A DNA stretch of 64,000 nt from Muraenolepis orangiensis (Eukaryota; Chordata; Actinopteri; Gadiformes; Muraenolepididae). The DNA lies in the NCBI GenBank assembly GCA_027704905.1, contig CM051013.1, positions 10,968,703 to 11,032,702 of the forward strand, written 5' to 3'. The position numbers were made by a program, and so were the translations under genes. Below the pieces are notes generated by a model that worked only from the letters and a program-made list of their open reading frames with translations, had not been told where the DNA came from and did no database searches. Below, piece by piece: positions 13,985-24,842 of this stretch; position 1 is the stretch's first letter; each line of letters begins with the position of its first letter.

Positions 13985-14345
13985 ATAGGCCTATTGCCCT
14001 CTACAACATCCGCAGGATCCGGCCCTTCCTCACACGTGAAGCGGCGCAGATCCTGGTCCAAGCGCTCGTCATCACCCGCCTCGACTACTGCAGCTCTCTC
14101 CTGGCGGGACTCTCCGCCTCTGCAACCAAGCCCCTCCAACGCATCCAGAACGCAGCAGCACGCCTGGTATTCAACCTACCAAAATTCTCCCACGTGACCC
14201 CTCTCTTCCGCGATCTCCACTGGCTTCCGGTAAATGCTCGCATCAAGTTCAAGACTCTGGTATTGACCTTCAGGGCAGTCAATGGAACTGCCCCAACCTA
14301 CCTCCAAACATTGGTCAAGCCCTACATCCCAGCCAGAGCGCTCCG
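13985..14345 (+). mobile_element. L2/CR1-type LINE, C-terminal fragment
   Basis: A conceptual translation contains LVITRLDYCSSLLAGLSA, then PLQRIQNAAARLVFNLPKF, then LHWLPVNARIKFKTLVL, the conserved C-terminal signature of Jockey/L2-superfamily LINE ORF2. The frame ends in TA repeats at 14,350. The RT core is absent. The duplicate is at 34,008-34,370. Confidence 0.8.
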
Positions 14346-14433
14346 CTCAATATATATATGTATATATGTATATATATACAAACAGTCAAAACAATTTGGA
14401 AGACATCAGACTGGTAGATCTCCGCTTACATTT

Positions 14434-14486
14434 TGGAATAAAGATCTTGGATCTTGGGCTTGAAAAGGTTGGCGACCGCTGGACTA
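14434..14486 (-). mobile_element. hAT right-end fragment
   Basis: GGTTGGCGACCGCTG preceded by GATCTTGGGCTTGAAAA is the inverted end typical of a hAT family. The other end is not visible. It is repeated at 34,610-34,663. Confidence 0.4.
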
Positions 14487-14509
14487 AAAGATTCTGCGAT
14501 GGCGTTTTA

Positions 14510-16060
14510 GAAAGTGTACTTTTAAAAAGGGGAATACGGCTCAAATAAAATAAGTTTATATAAACGATATACTATATACTATATCAAATTATGAATATCA
14601 AATGTACACATAGGCGCACATACAAGCCAGGGGTAGTTCAAACTCCTACAAGAAAGGGAGCGATCAGAGAGCTACCATAATAGCAGCAACCGCAGTAGAA
14701 ATCCTGGGTGGACAAAGCCCCTAAAATAGAGATCTTTTTTAAAGATCTCAGAAAAGTGGCAAAAGGCACAAAATGACACATTGCAGTGTGCGAGGAAATG
14801 GAACCGCTGATAAAAAAACACAAGAAAAAAAAGATTGGAAAAGAAACCAAAATACGATGATATTGGCCATGTTTGAAAAAGAAGGCACAGAATGGAGACA
14901 ACGAGAAGAAAAGTTAGCGAGGGAATCGGCTAATCAGGGAAATCAGGCTAATGCACCCCTCAGTGACAGGAACAGTAGGCATAAAAGGAGGTGAAAACGG
15001 ATGGAGAAAGAGATGCAGAACAGGGAGAGACTGACACCCCCCCCCCCATATATATATATATATACATAAATGAGGGGGGGGGGATATGGTAGTGAGGAAG
15101 AGAGCTGTGAGAACTCACAAATTCAACGTTTCTGTTCAGAACAGGAGGAAAGGTTAAGGAGGCATTAGGAAAATGGGAAAGTAGAAAGCAAAGGGGGAAG
15201 TGAACAAAGTGAAAGAGGAGAGTGAGAAGAAGCCTGGTAAGGTCTGACAGGGAGAGGAACACACCTGACACCTATGAAGCAAGGTCATTTCCTGTTCCAG
15301 TGAAGGTCAGCAGAGTGTGACCCATGGGAGGGGGGGGGGGGGGGGGAGAGGGGTGAGGGGTCGAAGGATAAGTGGACCCGGCTTCCTGACACAAACAGTG
15401 GAGCCTCATCCTTCCTATAATGACTAAGATATCAGATGTGTGCCTTAATGCCTTTGGGTGGTGGTAGCATGGTAACATTTTCAGGTGCCAGTCGAAGCAC
15501 ACGCTACTCACACACTTCCCACACACATGGAACATCATGAGGTCAATCAAAGTGTGTGGCGTTAAACTTACTCTATCAAACCCATAGTCTGTATAAAACG
15601 GGTTCAACCACTTGGAAGAAGAGCAGATTTATTTTCCTAAAAGCACATCACTTGCTATAGGTTACCATGTGATGAGGACTTGCCACAAACCCATTAAAAA
15701 CACCACCCAATGCACAGATGAACTACATTGGTGATGAACAACATGACTTTTAACAAATGTCCATACGAATATGGTTTTGTTTCATATTAAGAGTGAATTT
15801 GCGTGAAATATTTAACTAAATGTTGGTCATCCAATTTTTTAGAATGAACTTTGAGGCATTGTTCAGAACACATGGAAGCAGGTATGGAAGTTGAGCAGTC
15901 CAATGGCGTCATACAGAGAGTCTACTGCAGACTTCAGACATGAACACACAATCAGACAATCAGGCTCTCGACCAATCGTTATTAAGGCCTTTTTATTTAA
16001 AAAAAAGGGCGGAATATGCAATACATCAGAATACAATACAATACAACACAATACAATGAA
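14510..16060. repeat. Receptor-unit 3' module, orphan unit copy
   Basis: Homologous to 3,780-4,880 and 34,680-36,200. It contains an open plus-strand stretch ending in NQGNQANAPLSDRNSRHKRR (stop near 14,994) and poly-C, TA and poly-G runs near 15,042-15,066 and 15,330-15,347. No recognised protein. Confidence 0.65.
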
Positions 16061-16113
16061 CATTCTACACCGGCACAATCGAGTGTGTTCTTACAGGGTG
16101 CATCACCGCCTGG

Positions 16114-16834
16114 CAGGGTGCGAACTGGAGGGGAGCAGGGGTGGTGACATGAGCTCCCCTGGGAACATGGTTTGTGAAATTTGGGGGGAGCTCTCTAAAA
16201 TACTGATATGATGACCAAATCAATTCCATTTTGGGCATGTTTTTTTTTTCAAATGTGTAAAATAAGTGAAATTAAATTTAGAGTTTATGATTCATGAAAA
16301 AAGTGTCGCCTGCTTGCACGCTGCCCGCAGCTCCACCCAAGGGCTATGTGCATCGTTGTGTTGTGTGTGTGGCGTCGCGTCTCTCCAGGCAGTGAGAGGG
16401 TTGTGTTGTGCTATAGCTGTATTATTAATATTAATATTGTTCATGGTTGGTGCCGCTGGCTGCTCTTATCGCGTGTGTTCGGCTCTGTGTGGGCTACAGC
16501 CATAATAGGCTATAGCCCATGTGAAACAATGTAGCCTGTTTATGAGTCATTTTAAGTTGATTTAATTAAACAGTCAAACGTTACATTGGTGGTCCGTGGA
16601 TTATTTATTATCAAGTTGATTGACGTTTGCGTAGCCCATACATGCTCGGGAAATCTGTTGACATGACCATGATCCATCGGGACGTTTCATGTAAATGTAG
16701 ACCTGTGGCACCACCCCGTGTGCAACAGATGTTCTCTTTATAATAGGCCTATGTCTGTGCTGTTGCTATTAATGCACGGATCAGCAAAAAAAAATTCCGG
16801 CTCCCCCGGAGACCGTGGTATAGTTCGCACACTG
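16114..16834. mobile_element. Possible hAT-like element at the break of the orphan unit
   Basis: The ends CAGGGTGCGAACT and (inverted) CAGTGTGCGAACT form short terminal inverted repeats around 720 bp. No 8-bp target duplication is seen (ccgcctgg against gctgcggg). It interrupts an L2 fragment on the left; the sequence on the right is unrelated to L2, so a deletion accompanied or followed insertion. Confidence 0.35.
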
Positions 16835-16984
16835 GCTGCGGGGATGAAAGTTGTTCGCTGATGCGGCTGTTATGTTCCATGCGTATGTTACAGGAATTTT
16901 AATAAATGGTCAGTGACCGTAAGAGGAAGAAGTTGTCCGCTGTCTCCTTCCTCGAGAAACACACAACGCAGAAAGACACCGGTC

Positions 16985-17440
16985 ACATTTGCAACAAGTA
17001 CAATAGAATGCTTACTCCCCATTTCCTCCCGCAGTATGAATTCTCTAAAACTCTATACTGTACTAAAATACTGCACATAATAAAAAAAAAATAACAATAA
17101 AAAGAACAATACAGTGACTGGTGGGTGATATGTACAGGTACATTTGTTGAATTTGTGCAAAAAGGCATTTTAAAAGCATTTTAAGGGCCAGTAGTGCAAC
17201 AGCATCATGAATACAGTGCATTGCAGTACAGTGCAGTAACTATGAGTTAACTATGAGAAATCTGGCCAGAGAGTGGGGTTATTTTGCCATCCTTTCAATG
17301 CGTACGGGTGTGGAAGTGAAGCCGAACCTTTCTCATACGTTAGTTTAGAAGAATATCTCAAACTAGCGACTTGATTGAGAGTTTTTACGTATTCAGAGAC
17401 TAGGAAATCGCGTAAAGCAGTCGAGCACGCCATACTTTCT
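16985..17440. repeat. Orphan receptor 5' flank (lost sixth gene copy)
   Basis: This matches the sequence immediately upstream of the start exon of copies A-D (for example 39,955-40,220 and 9,000-9,478), but no receptor exon lies 3' of it. The matching 3' module (14,510-16,060) is in place on the other side. The receptor body between them appears to have been deleted. Confidence 0.65.
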
Positions 17441-17475
17441 ATGTAATAGAAACAATAACACAACACAAAAACATG

Positions 17476-17961
17476 TGTCCTTCAGCCGTCCCCTGTCTCT
17501 CAGCCAATCACAGAGCTGCGCAGTCGTGTGCGGGTCTGTGATTGGCTGAGCCGTGAGCGATGGCCGGCTGGTGTGTGATGTACACTGACGTTGACCCTGC
17601 TGCGTGCCTGTGTGATTGACGTGTAATAAAGTTGGTCATTCAACCTGTGTTCTGAACCCTGCGTGCTACAAATAACAACAAAGTAAATACAATAGCCGAT
17701 CACGTCAGTCCTGCCGCCGCCTTTTTGTGGAACATTACATTGGTGTCTAAAGTGATTTTATTTTCGGACGAAAGAGGTCTATCCTGACGGGAGCTCGTCT
17801 AGCGGCGTCACGGAGTTAGCCGGTGAGCTTAGCGGACATGGAGGAGTTCGGCAGGATGGGAGTGAAGCAAGAAAGAAGTGACGGAGAGGAGGGTGGAGCA
17901 TGCGGTAGATAGAGAGGAGGGTGGAGCATGCGGGTGGTCGGACGACAGGAGGAGGGAGAAC
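17476..17961 (+). mobile_element. Ty3/gypsy-type LTR, primer-binding site and leader
   Basis: The LTR at 17,476-17,739 (TGTGTCC ... AACATTACA, with an AATAAA in GTGTAATAAAGTTGG) is followed by TTGGTGTCTAAAGTG and a leader with the ATGGAGGAGTTCGG start seen at 1,452. The leader is interrupted at 17,962 by a hAT MITE and resumes at 18,247 for about 60 bp. Nothing downstream encodes pol. Confidence 0.6.
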
Positions 17962-18246
17962 CAGTGGCGTAGCGGAGGCCCCCGCAGCCCCCGCGGTGCG
18001 GGGGAGCCCCGGAGTTTAGGAGGCCCCCACCCCCAGGCCCCCCCCCTCCTCCCTGTTAAGTTGCTAGGCACCACGGCTTGACTGGCCATCTGGCATACCT
18101 GCCGGCCCGGACCACCACCCTACCATCGGACTTCACGATCGCGTCAACCCCCCCCGTTGGACTTCACGATCGCGTCAACCACCCCCCCGCCCCCCCGTTG
18201 GACTTCACGACCTGCGGGGGAGCCCCGAAATATTGCAACGCCACTG
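17962..18246. mobile_element. hAT MITE, 285 bp, with exact 8-bp target duplication
   Basis: Terminal sequences are CAGTGGCGTAGCGG and, inverted, CAGTGGCGTTGC. The octamer gggagaac occurs immediately before (17,954-17,961) and after (18,247-18,254), the target-duplication length of hAT transposons. The interior is C-rich with repeated CACGATCGCGTCAA units. It is inserted in the gypsy leader. Confidence 0.88.
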
Positions 18247-18309
18247 GGGAGAACACGGGAGGCGAAGGAGCGCCTGAGAGAGTCGGCGAGGAGGGCGGCT
18301 ATAGACGCG

Positions 18310-19520
18310 GGGATGACTCCCTCCTCAGAACATAACTTCACAGAACATTACAAAACTTTGCCAAACATTGTACAGAAAACATAACATGGATTTTGTGTGG
18401 GAACGAAACTAGGCAGTTAAAATTAGCTAAATATAACATCTCAACAAATCAAAACTAGCTCAACTAAGTAGATAGAGAGGAGGGGGGGGGGGCTGACGGT
18501 CTGATGTCAACATCTAGGATGCCAACGTATTGCACTTTTACCTGAGCACCATATTTGAAAGGCTTTAAACCATCAACCACGGAAACGTTACAGCTCGGTG
18601 AGCAAAACCAAGTTGACAATATACCTCCACTTCATTCATTCATCAACTCTTCAGACCCGTAACGTTCACATCGGCCAGACTGTTTGTTGAACGTGTAGAG
18701 GTCAAATAAAATAAACCAAACATTTGTATTAAGAGTTAAGATATACCAGATGATGAACTGATAATGCGATGAATTGTAATCACCAGAATGATCAGGCGAT
18801 GTGGAGAACTATTGAGAGGATTACTGAGAACTGCATAAGGTCAAGCCATGTGAGACAGCATGGGTCAGATGTACCAATATGAATTATGAAAGGATGTGTA
18901 GCACCCATGGCTCGAGACCATCGCAAGGGAGAGACCCTGCTCCTGTGTACCAGAAAAATCAAGAAGAAACCGGTTCGGCGAGGGGGAGCCATGGAAGAAA
19001 TATTGTCGTATATAACATTGTGCGAGATTAAGGCGGGGCAGATCACCGTGAGGCTGACCCTATTCCGTGGGACTCTTGTTTTGATTAATTCAGTATTGAG
19101 CAAACCTTGTATCAGGATAATCATTGGCTTAATAAATATAGATTGATCCTTAAATACCGCTTCTGCGTTAAATGTAATCCGACTCCTGTAGTGCGCACAT
19201 TCCTATGGCGCACGACGGGGATGAAGACAATTTAAATAGAATATAGTTTTGAACACAACAAATGCCAATCACCATTGTTTGAATATACATGTTATAGTTT
19301 TAAACACTATTTAAACTTAAGACTAGAGTGTTTAGCTTACCGTACTTCACTTGAGAAAGACGCAACAGTTGAACAGAAAAGTTGGCAATGTCGGGTCAAT
19401 AACTCTTAAGCGAATTGTTGTATAATACACTCGACGCCTCTCTGCGTAGAAAGGTTAACAAGCTTATTTATCAAAACAAGTCGTCTTCCGAGGTGGACAA
19501 ATAACATTGGTGTCTATTGC
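18310..19520 (-). repeat. Distal 5'-flank module, orphan unit copy (split by an LTR)
   Basis: Third copy of the module at 2,095-2,590. It is interrupted at 18,694 to about 19,250 by an LTR remnant. The donor-like GTAAGC gives an exon end at about 19,341 on the minus strand. Confidence 0.4.
18694..19222 (+). mobile_element. LTR with retroviral-type primer-binding site
   Basis: TGTAGAG ... GCGCACA (18,694-19,199) contains a TATATAA box near 19,009 and an AATAAA near 19,132, in LTR order. It is followed by TGGCGCACGACGGGG, resembling a lysine-tRNA primer-binding site. Internal sequence is only some 30 bp. The flanking sequence resumes the homology of the 5'-flank module, confirming an insertion there. 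The element class (endogenous retrovirus or other LTR element) is not resolved. Confidence 0.5.
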
Positions 19521-20346
19521 TACGAGGCGAGTGTGTGTGCAACGCCCCCCCAGGCAGGAAATGATTGCGTCCCTCCTACCAAGATAGACCTTTAAGGTAC
19601 GTCACCGTCAGAAATAAAAAAAACAGTTTGACCCAACTGCTCAAGATAGACATAAGTATGCCATTGCATATGTAGTGTATTTTTATACCCTAAGTATAAA
19701 ACTAAAACACTATCTGTGATCAGTGGCGGCCGGTGACATCCGAAGTAGGAGGGGCGCAGGGGTAAAAAAATGTTTTTAATCATATCTGCTGTGCAATACC
19801 GGATTTGCCCAGACGGTGGCGCCATTTCACCATGTAAACGACCGAGAGGGCTAATTAAAAATAAAAAACTATACATAATATAAACCTCACCGTTACTCAT
19901 TCTACTCTGTATTGTATATATGTATATTGACTGAACATTCCTTTACTTACTGCTTAATTTCTTTTTTTACTTACTTTATTTTTACTGTATGTAGCACAAT
20001 CAATCAGTATTCTGTATTTTGTTGTGACAAATAATAAACAAACTTGAAACTTATGGTGAAAGAACATTTATTATATGGTGCCTAGTAGAAAATAAACATA
20101 AGAAAAAAATATGGTCTTATATTAGAAAGACTACCCAGTGTGCCATCAAAAATAATACCTAAATATGGTCTTACATTCGATTGTGCAAAAGTAATTAGAA
20201 CAAAATAGAAGATAATAAAATAGACCTGATACAAGTCCTGAGATAAAATGCAATACAATGTTAAGCTTACAAATTAAAAGGTACTGGGTCCTATGTACAC
20301 TACACTACTATACAATATACAGTTTAATCTATGTACCTATGCTATA

Positions 20347-20613
20347 CTAACTATACAAGAACCACTTAGCAAACCAGGTTCTGGAAAACGACCGAATATA
20401 TAGCCTTCCTCTGTCTGTTGCTGGTTGCTGAATGCTGATGTCAGGCTGATGAGGTCCAAACTCTTTCACTCTGAGTTTTTCTTGCAGTGTTCGTCTTTCA
20501 AATGGTGTTGCTTTGAGGGATTTGACAGAATTCTCCATGGTAGCTAGTGTAATGGCTGTGTCCTGTACAGAACAAAAAAAGAACAAACTTGCAACATGAG
20601 GTCTCTCCCACAC
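20347..20613 (-). pseudogene. hAT transposase exon remnant (TTF/ZMYM1-like)
   Basis: An open frame containing KEFGPHQPDISIQ followed by RGRLYIRSFSRTWFAKW, the tract preceding the TTF-type zinc finger in ZMYM1-like hAT transposases. It starts plausibly at MENSVKSLKATPFERR (about 20,538). The rest of the transposase is missing from this element. Inactive. Confidence 0.65.
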
Positions 20614-20984
20614 ACGGGTCTCAATCTCCTCTCCTCAGACAGCAAGACGCAGCAAGAACTGACTCATTAACAAATGCTTCTGAATTTAACTAATTAAATA
20701 TAATACAAATGCTTAATACATTCGACCACAGCCTATATTAGCAGACAAACACACGGAGGACCCTGTAGCTAGCATTGGGGAAGCACGTGTCCACGATAAA
20801 CTTACAAAACCCCAATCCACACCGTTTAAATACAAATGACACAAGCTGCATGTTTATACAGCAAGACCAACATTTCTTATCCCCTTTACAAAACAAACAA
20901 CAACGTACCTTTCCTCAGACAGCAAGACGCGAACTGAGAGCAGAGCAGTACAGGCTTTACAAATAACTAGGTTCAACTAGGCTA

Positions 20985-21110
20985 TGAATTGCGCATGCGT
21001 GACTGGTTTTCTTTGCTCACGCATTCACGCATGCGCCACTCAATTTGCTCACGCATGCGCCACTCAATTTGAGTCGCGCATGCGTGACTGGTTTCCTTGT
21101 TCGGGCGCAA
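20985..21110. repeat. Cluster of GCGCATGCGT / ACGCATGCGC inverted units
   Basis: GCGCATGCGTGACTGGTTT occurs at about 20,991 and 21,076, and the opposite-facing CACGCATGCGCCACTCAATTT at about 21,027 and 21,050. This makes nested inverted and direct repeats inside hAT copy 2. A related GGCGCATGCGC piece is at 12,257 in copy 1. Confidence 0.7.
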
Positions 21111-21621
21111 TGAAATGCGCTCCCAGAGATCGTATTCAGGACCCTTGATAGGCTACATTGCCTATCAAAATGTGGTACCTACCTCAAAACCTTGACCCTT
21201 GATAGGCTACATTGCCTATCAAATTTGGTACTAAATTTGGTACCAAATTTCTATGAGAGTGACGTCAATGACAAACGAGGGGGGAGAATAGCACGCACAA
21301 CAATGATTTATATTTGCTATATTAACGTTATTGTGCATTTTAAACACAAACATACATAAAATGAGTAATTATTATTCAACCAGGTGGGGCGGCGCCCCTG
21401 CGCCCCTATGGACGAGCCGCCACTGTCTGTGATACTGTATGCATTGTAAGGGCCATGCGTGTTGAGGCGACCAAAAGGCCAGGAAGGAGACCCCCTGGAG
21501 TTGCCGGAGATGCGACCAACAGGTGTGGCCAGGAATACGACCCCCCCTGGGGGTTTGACCTTGTAAACTTGTGACGTGACGATGAAGACACCGTGACCAA
21601 CCAGAGTAGGGTATACTGGTT

Positions 21622-21710
21622 GTACCTCAAGACCAATAGGATTAGTCGATGTTTGTTTACTTTGAGTCAAAGTAAACAAATATCGACTAATCCTATTGGT
21701 CTTGAGGTAC
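21622..21710. repeat. 89-bp near-perfect hairpin
   Basis: Arms 21,622-21,665 and 21,667-21,710 are 44 bp each, start GTACCTCAAGACC, and differ at one position, with a single-base centre. Confidence 0.95.
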
Positions 21711-22079
21711 AAAGTCTTTGATCAATAGGAGTAGTAGATGTTTATGATGCTATTTTCTATATAATGTGTGTCAAAGGAGCACGTCGTGCAAGTCTGCAAA
21801 TTGGCACGGTAGGCTCCATCTTGCTGCAGTAGATGCTTTCATTTGATGCTTTTGTTCAATACAGATATTGAACTTAGTATCTTAGGACCTCTTAAAGATT
21901 CTTATTTCCACCCGAGTAGAAATTATACTACACATTCACAGATGATTTCTCATGGGCAGTGTCAAGGCCGTAACCATGGAGTCAACATTGGGGGGGACCA
22001 AAAATTAAATCAAAATTTGAATACTAATTTCCTGCCATTCTAAAATATATAAAAATTCACTAACACATGGGATACTTTA

Positions 22080-22385
22080 ACAGTCACGACTCGCACTAGC
22101 TGCTTGCCGCTCAATCAAAATCAAAAGACCCCCCACTTCCTCCCAGACACCGCCCAAAAAGCCCCAAGCAAAGGACCCAAAAGCCTTTTTGCGCTTATCG
22201 TTGGCACTGATAAAAGACTGGCATATTCCTTCAAGGTCCAGTCTGTCCAGTTTCTTCTGGTGCACATGACATATGGCCACATTATTCAGCCTTGTTTGAC
22301 TCATCGATGATCTAAGCCATGTCTTAAGCCTCCTCAGGGCACTAGAACTCCTCTCAGCCTCTGCAAAAGAGGCAGGGACAACCAA
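22080..22385 (-). pseudogene. hAT transposase C-terminal fragment (ZMYM1-like dimerisation region)
   Basis: The minus frame reads SFAEAERSSSALRRLKTWLR, then SMSQTRLNNVAICHVHQKKL and ICQSFISANDKRKKAFG. This is the C-terminal hAT dimerisation block, in which the SALRRLK segment and following helix are conserved. The catalytic core is absent, so it cannot act alone. It is probably the same hAT superfamily branch as the fragments at 20,347 and 44,280-45,790. Confidence 0.75.
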
Positions 22386-23492
22386 GCTTCCACCTGACCG
22401 AAGAGATCTCTCACCTCTGGCATCATTGGTGACCAGACCAGATAATCTCAGATCAGCAGTTCATCATCTCAGAGTAACGGTTAATCATCTCTGTGTAACC
22501 AATGATGATGATCTCTGAATAACGTTTAAAAAAATTGGATGCTATGATTCATGTCAGCAAAGTCAGTTAAATTAATCCTAAATAAGTAAATATCCGTTAG
22601 TAATTAACAAACACTTGTTGAAAGTAATTACGTATGTACCAATAATGGTTATTAGCGTCGGATAACAAAAGTGACTTGATCATCAAGGAGCATTTCGTCA
22701 AGGTTTACATCTACTACTAACAATTTCCATCTTCTGTTTCGAGTGTGTACTGTTCAGTATAAGTTATGGATCAGAGCGGTACTGTGTACTGGCCCGTTCC
22801 TGAAGGTTAGGACCTCTGAAGCGGTATCACTGGTGACAAACACCAGTACCAGTCAGACATTTTGTGTTGTGTAAATAGTTAGTTCAACTTTTTTGGTATG
22901 ATTTATGAATGTATTTTATAGATGGAAGGACACCTCAAAGATGGTCGTCTTTGATTCAGCTTGTGTCTAGGCAGAAAAAAAGTGTACATTTGACTAAATA
23001 TCCATTTCAATATTTTAAGTACATAAGCCCATGGCGAATATTTATACTGCTCTGTAGAAATGTGATGTTCATTGTTCATTTTTCTTCTTCTTCTCAAAAA
23101 CCACTATTTTTGTTTGCATTCCTTTTGGACATCTTTGAACTGTTTTTGTGTGGCTTTTATACATATTTCTTTTTTTTACGAGAGTATTGCTTTGTTTCTT
23201 TTGGCTATTTGCTCTGTGTACGTTCAAATACTAATTACTTACTCACTCCGGTTGACCGATAATGTGGACCTTCCTTTGAATAGACTTCCTTCAGACTGGA
23301 GTTGTAAATATTTACATGTACTTTGCACAATGTCATGAACCAATGTACAGTATTTTTTAATATTTTACTTTTGTTTTTGACAGGTTTAAAAAAAAATGTT
23401 TGATCAGAGAAATGTGTATTTTGTTCAAGCTCAACGCCGCCACTTCCTATTGGGGTAGTGCTGTGTAGTTTTAGGGTTGTTTTAGTGTAGAG
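22386..23492. other. Intergenic, partly duplicated
   Basis: No supportable gene. 22,430-22,530 has degenerate ATCATCTCNGNNTAA units. From about 23,120 the sequence is the source or sister of 25,205-25,608. Confidence 0.6.
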
Positions 23493-23799
23493 CAGTGGTT
23501 CTCTACTGTCTAGCCTCGGGCCCACATGTCATTAAGTCACAACCCCCACCCCCCCCTCAAAAACCATATTTACCAATGTTGCAGTAATCAACTTCAAGTA
23601 CTGTTCAAAACATTGAGCAGATGAAAAGCTGCAACAATTGTGGCTAAACTCAAACTCAAATAAAATAGTAACCCATTGAAACATGAATTAACACTGAAAC
23701 ATTAGTTAATTAATGGGCTTCTTTTTAAAGATTTAGGTTTGGAGCATGCTCTGCGGCCCACTCCGAATGCCCTCGCGACCCACCCGTTGAGAATCACTG
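23493..23799. mobile_element. hAT-type MITE
   Basis: It opens CAGTGGTTCTCTACTG and closes GTTGAGAATCACTG, inverted ends of the kind seen in Charlie/SPIN-like hATs, with internal GGCCCAC and GCGACCCACC. Flanking octamers match only partly (gtgtagag, gtctgcag). The left part is duplicated at 25,558-25,608. Confidence 0.65.
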
Positions 23800-24294
23800 G
23801 TCTGCAGGACTTTAACTATCATCTCTTATAAATGTATTGCACAGAAATATTTTTCCTTGTCCTTTGAAATGTACGCACTTAGTCGTTTTATCGAATAGGC
23901 GGTAAAATTTGACAACTAAACGCCCGGCGGCTACCATATAGCCACATTCTGTGAGGCTTCAACGTGAAAGCCGTACAAATTGTACTTTCTCTAGACATAC
24001 AGTATAGTCATGAAACCCAATGCATAACGAGGTTCATGTGCCTGTTGACCAATCAATAAATGACTTGCATTGAACTATTTTAATCTAACATTGGTATTGA
24101 AAGATCTCCAAACCCAATTATGATACAATAGATGGATTATGCATGGATTATGTCATTTTGCATCAATGAGTGTTCATATAAATAGAGATTCTACTAGTCT
24201 CCACTAGATATCCCAGCACTCATATCCCATTTAATACCTAGACCGACAGACAGACAGACAGACAGAGAGGGGGGGGGGAAGTATTCCGACAACA

Positions 24295-24842
24295 CCACCT
24301 GGGGAATTTCACCCCAGGAACTTGATATTAGGGCTTTTTACAGCCTAGAGGACACACATGTAAGTTTACACCACCAGGCAGAGACACAGAGTGTTAGCAT
24401 AAAGAAATACTAAGTTTATTTATATAAAACAAAATAAACAAGACTAAAACCACCACAACTCAAGACAATATATTCAGTTAAAATTAGCACTAGGGTGCAA
24501 ATAATAAACCATGACACAACAAACTAAATTCTTAATAAATGTGAACCAAAATAAACATACAATATAACAACGTAAATAAACCAAACCAAAAATAATACAC
24601 TAAACGAAAATGATATGTATAATAATTGACACAAATACACATGTTAAACAGTACAAGACACCACACGGCAGCAGATAGGCAGATATATAAATAGCTATAT
24701 ATAACGGGTATAACTGGCATACATACCACCTCGTGCAGCCACAGCGCAGACCCAAAGTCACCACCGGAAAGGCGAGGGAAGCGAAAGAGTAAGCACAAGT
24801 GTGAGTGCCATGCAGCGGCATGTAAAAAGACGTCCTGTCACA
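24295..24842 (-). mobile_element. Ty3/gypsy-type LTR
   Basis: On the minus strand TGTGACAGGACG follows a polypurine tract (GTGGGGGGTATA, 24,843-24,854). The sequence beyond, at about 24,860-24,890, is related to that beside the gypsy LTR at 41,631-41,690. The other boundary is unclear; TGGTGTTGTCGGAA near 24,275-24,295 may be a primer-binding site. No coding content. Confidence 0.45.

Larger units (their letters stand above)
12709..16110. repeat. Segmental duplication block, first copy
   Basis: The whole 3.4 kb is repeated in the same orientation at 32,673-36,250, including the satellite, a LINE fragment, a hAT-like end and the 3' module. Differences are mostly simple-repeat lengths (TA and C/G runs) and scattered bases, so the duplication is recent. 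Confidence 0.85.
19721..21425. mobile_element. Non-autonomous hAT element, copy 2, with exact 8-bp target duplication
   Basis: Ends are CAGTGGCGGCCGGTG and GACGAGCCGCCACTG. The octamer tctgtgat is present on both sides (19,713-19,720 and 21,426-21,433). Its 1,705 bp are mostly AT-rich and shared with 11,094-12,708. It still carries a transposase exon remnant (20,347-20,613), so it is a decayed or deleted derivative of an autonomous hAT of the TTF/ZMYM1-like type. Confidence 0.9.
19671..21932. mobile_element. Solo LTR (about 549 bp without its insert)
   Basis: It begins TGTAGTG and ends ACTACA, and is flanked by cata/catt, a 4-bp target duplication with one mismatch. It disrupts a copia integrase fragment and is itself split by the hAT element at 19,721-21,425. 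No pol sequence is inside. Its right part contains the 89-bp hairpin at 21,622-21,710. Confidence 0.65.
19622..21965 (+). pseudogene. Ty1/copia integrase fragment split by an LTR
   Basis: 19,622-19,670 and 21,933-21,965 together match the continuous copia integrase sequence at 31,815-31,890 (encoding DGHKYAIAF then TDDFSGAVS). The break falls exactly at the ends of the LTR at 19,671-21,932. Only about 80 bp of integrase are present. Confidence 0.7.

Noticed and set aside
21317..21712. 131-codon minus-strand frame
   Set aside because: It crosses the hAT end and the LTR hairpin, so it is a chimera of unrelated repeats.
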